Assembly (NCBI GenBank): GCA_023404705.1
Contig: JAEYAU010000184.1
Location: 9,154-73,153 of the forward strand
DNA: 64,000 bases
Reading direction: 5' to 3'
DNA from: Pseudomonadota bacterium
GTDB lineage: Bacteria > Pseudomonadota > Alphaproteobacteria > Rhizobiales > Xanthobacteraceae
Shown here piece by piece: positions 63,259 to 64,000 of this stretch. Below the pieces are notes generated by a model. That model did not search any database. It was not told where the DNA came from and saw nothing but the letters and a program-made list of their open reading frames with translations. The translations under genes were made by a program, and so were the position numbers. Position 1 is the stretch's first letter. Each line of letters opens with the position of its first letter.

Positions 63259-64000
63259 CTAGGGTGCCGTTCGGCTGTGTTGGAGTGTCATGCGCTCTTC
63301 CGCTCCTGCGGATTCTTGGTTGGGCGCATGTCCTTTTCGGCGAACCGGTGTCCACTTCGCCGGGACATGCGCCAGAGCGAGCACATGCGCGCAAATCGCT
63401 TCCACGGAGCTTCCATCGGCGATTTCGTCCACGAACGGGACGATCGCCTTCAGGGCTTCGGTCTCGGGACGGAAACCGGGCGTCGCGGCGAGCGGCGTGA
63501 GCCAGCTCACGCGCCAGGCGCGGCGCGCGAGGCGCGCCACGGCATCGCGCATCGCGGCCGGATCGCCGCGCTCCAGGCCGTCAGAGAGGATCAGCGTCAC
63601 GGCGCCGCGGGCATAGCCGGCGAAGCGCGGCACGGAGAGGAATGCCTGTAAAGCATCGCCGATGCGCGTGCCGCCGTCCCAGTCGCTCACCAAGGTGGAG
63701 GCGACGGCCAGCGCCTGCTCGCGGTTCTTCAGCTTCATCGCGCGGGTGACGCGGGTGAGCCGCGTGCCGAAGGTGAAGACCTCGATGCGCTCGACCGCAT
63801 GCGCGAGCGCATGGGCGAGCCGCAGATGCGCCTCTGTGCGCTCCCTCATGGAGCCGGACACATCGATCAGCAGCAGGATGCGGCGCTGGCGCGTGCGGCG
63901 GCGCAGCCGCCAGAGGCGCATGACCTCGCCTTCCTGGCGTGCGGCTTCGCGCAGGCTGCGGCGGCGGTCGAAGCTGGTGCCGCGACGCGCGCGCATGCGG
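63259..64000 (-). CDS. VWA-domain protein, CoxE-like (5' end outside window)
   Basis: The C-terminal 245 or more residues of a leftward-transcribed gene cut by the window edge. Basic RRRTRQRRILLLIDVSGSM introduces a von Willebrand A domain with MIDAS DxSxS, then TFGTRLTRV, WDGGTRIGDALQAFL and LILSDGLERGDP. This is the CoxE-like family seen beside molybdenum hydroxylase genes and MoxR ATPases. Neither is in view. The last codons (PNQESAGAEERMTLQHSRTAP) lack homology. It ends 10 bases before the lactonase start. Confidence 0.88.
   Translation of the reverse strand, partial: RMRARRGTSFDRRRSLREAARQEGEVMRLWRLRRRTRQRRILLLIDVSGSMRERTEAHLRLAHALAHAVERIEVFTFGTRLTRVTRAMKLKNREQALAVASTLVSDWDGGTRIGDALQAFLSVPRFAGYARGAVTLILSDGLERGDPAAMRDAVARLARRAWRVSWLTPLAATPGFRPETEALKAIVPFVDEIADGSSVEAICAHVLALAHVPAKWTPVRRKGHAPNQESAGAEERMTLQHSRTAP

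Overview
The window is about 66% G+C chromosomal DNA with dense, mostly codirectional gene blocks. It suggests an alphaproteobacterium of the Hyphomicrobiales, in the Bradyrhizobium / Xanthobacteraceae range. The evidence is two branched-chain-amino-acid-type (HAAT) ABC operons, a DUF1236 protein, MmgE/PrpD and DUF2848 proteins, an orphan ABC binding protein, tandem lone receiver domains, and GTAGGG...CCCTAC palindromic intergenic repeats. I see no rRNA, tRNA, CRISPR array, insertion sequence or integrase. Most gene calls rest on protein motifs I can read directly; substrates are largely inferred.

Layout. 1-4.4 kb: a truncated ferredoxin-NADP reductase, then a catabolic group (HpaH-type hydratase, RraA-like aldolase, MmgE/PrpD, DUF2848). 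4.6-9.9 kb: two overlapping receiver proteins, an ABC exporter, and small periplasmic or membrane proteins. 10-14.4 kb: glucokinase, L,D-transpeptidase, Kup potassium transporter. 14.6-17.9 kb: a two-component flavin monooxygenase (LLM plus flavin reductase) divergent from a MarR regulator, then NTF2-like and VOC proteins. 18-24.8 kb: glycogen / alpha-glucan genes (glgX, amylo-alpha-1,6-glucosidase, GT4), interrupted by an epoxide-hydrolase-like gene and a truncated SGNH hydrolase. 25-30.3 kb: a two-gene operon encoding a ComEC-like metallo-beta-lactamase-fold protein and a 1214-residue protein carrying both a subtilisin-type protease and a gluzincin metalloprotease. This is the best candidate for an undescribed system.

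30.4-39.9 kb: one long leftward operon. LysR, solute-binding protein, LivH, LivM, LivG, LivF, a shikimate/quinate dehydrogenase, QuiC1-type 3-dehydroshikimate dehydratase and a Gfo/Idh/MocA oxidoreductase together look like import of a hydroaromatic acid and its conversion toward protocatechuate. 40-42.8 kb: a large SGNH protein and a YqaA membrane protein. 42.8-50.7 kb: a second HAAT operon (LivF, a fused LivM-LivG, LivH, binding protein) with two overlapping enolase-superfamily dehydratases and a divergent LysR, probably for a sugar acid. 50.7-57.4 kb: MgtC, a SIS sugar isomerase, and a TorT/TorR/TorS-like set (periplasmic binding protein, OmpR-type regulator, hybrid kinase with REC and Hpt). 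57.5-64 kb: an HNH-like protein, a DegP-type protease, a uronate-dehydrogenase-like SDR, a phosphoesterase, an SMP-30/cysteine-hydrolase fusion with an altered nucleophile, a lactonase-like MBL protein and a truncated VWA protein.

Two themes recur. One is import and dehydration or hydrolysis of plant-derived acids and lactones. The other is a repeated family of long inverted repeats between genes, one of which separates a binding-protein gene from its permease genes.
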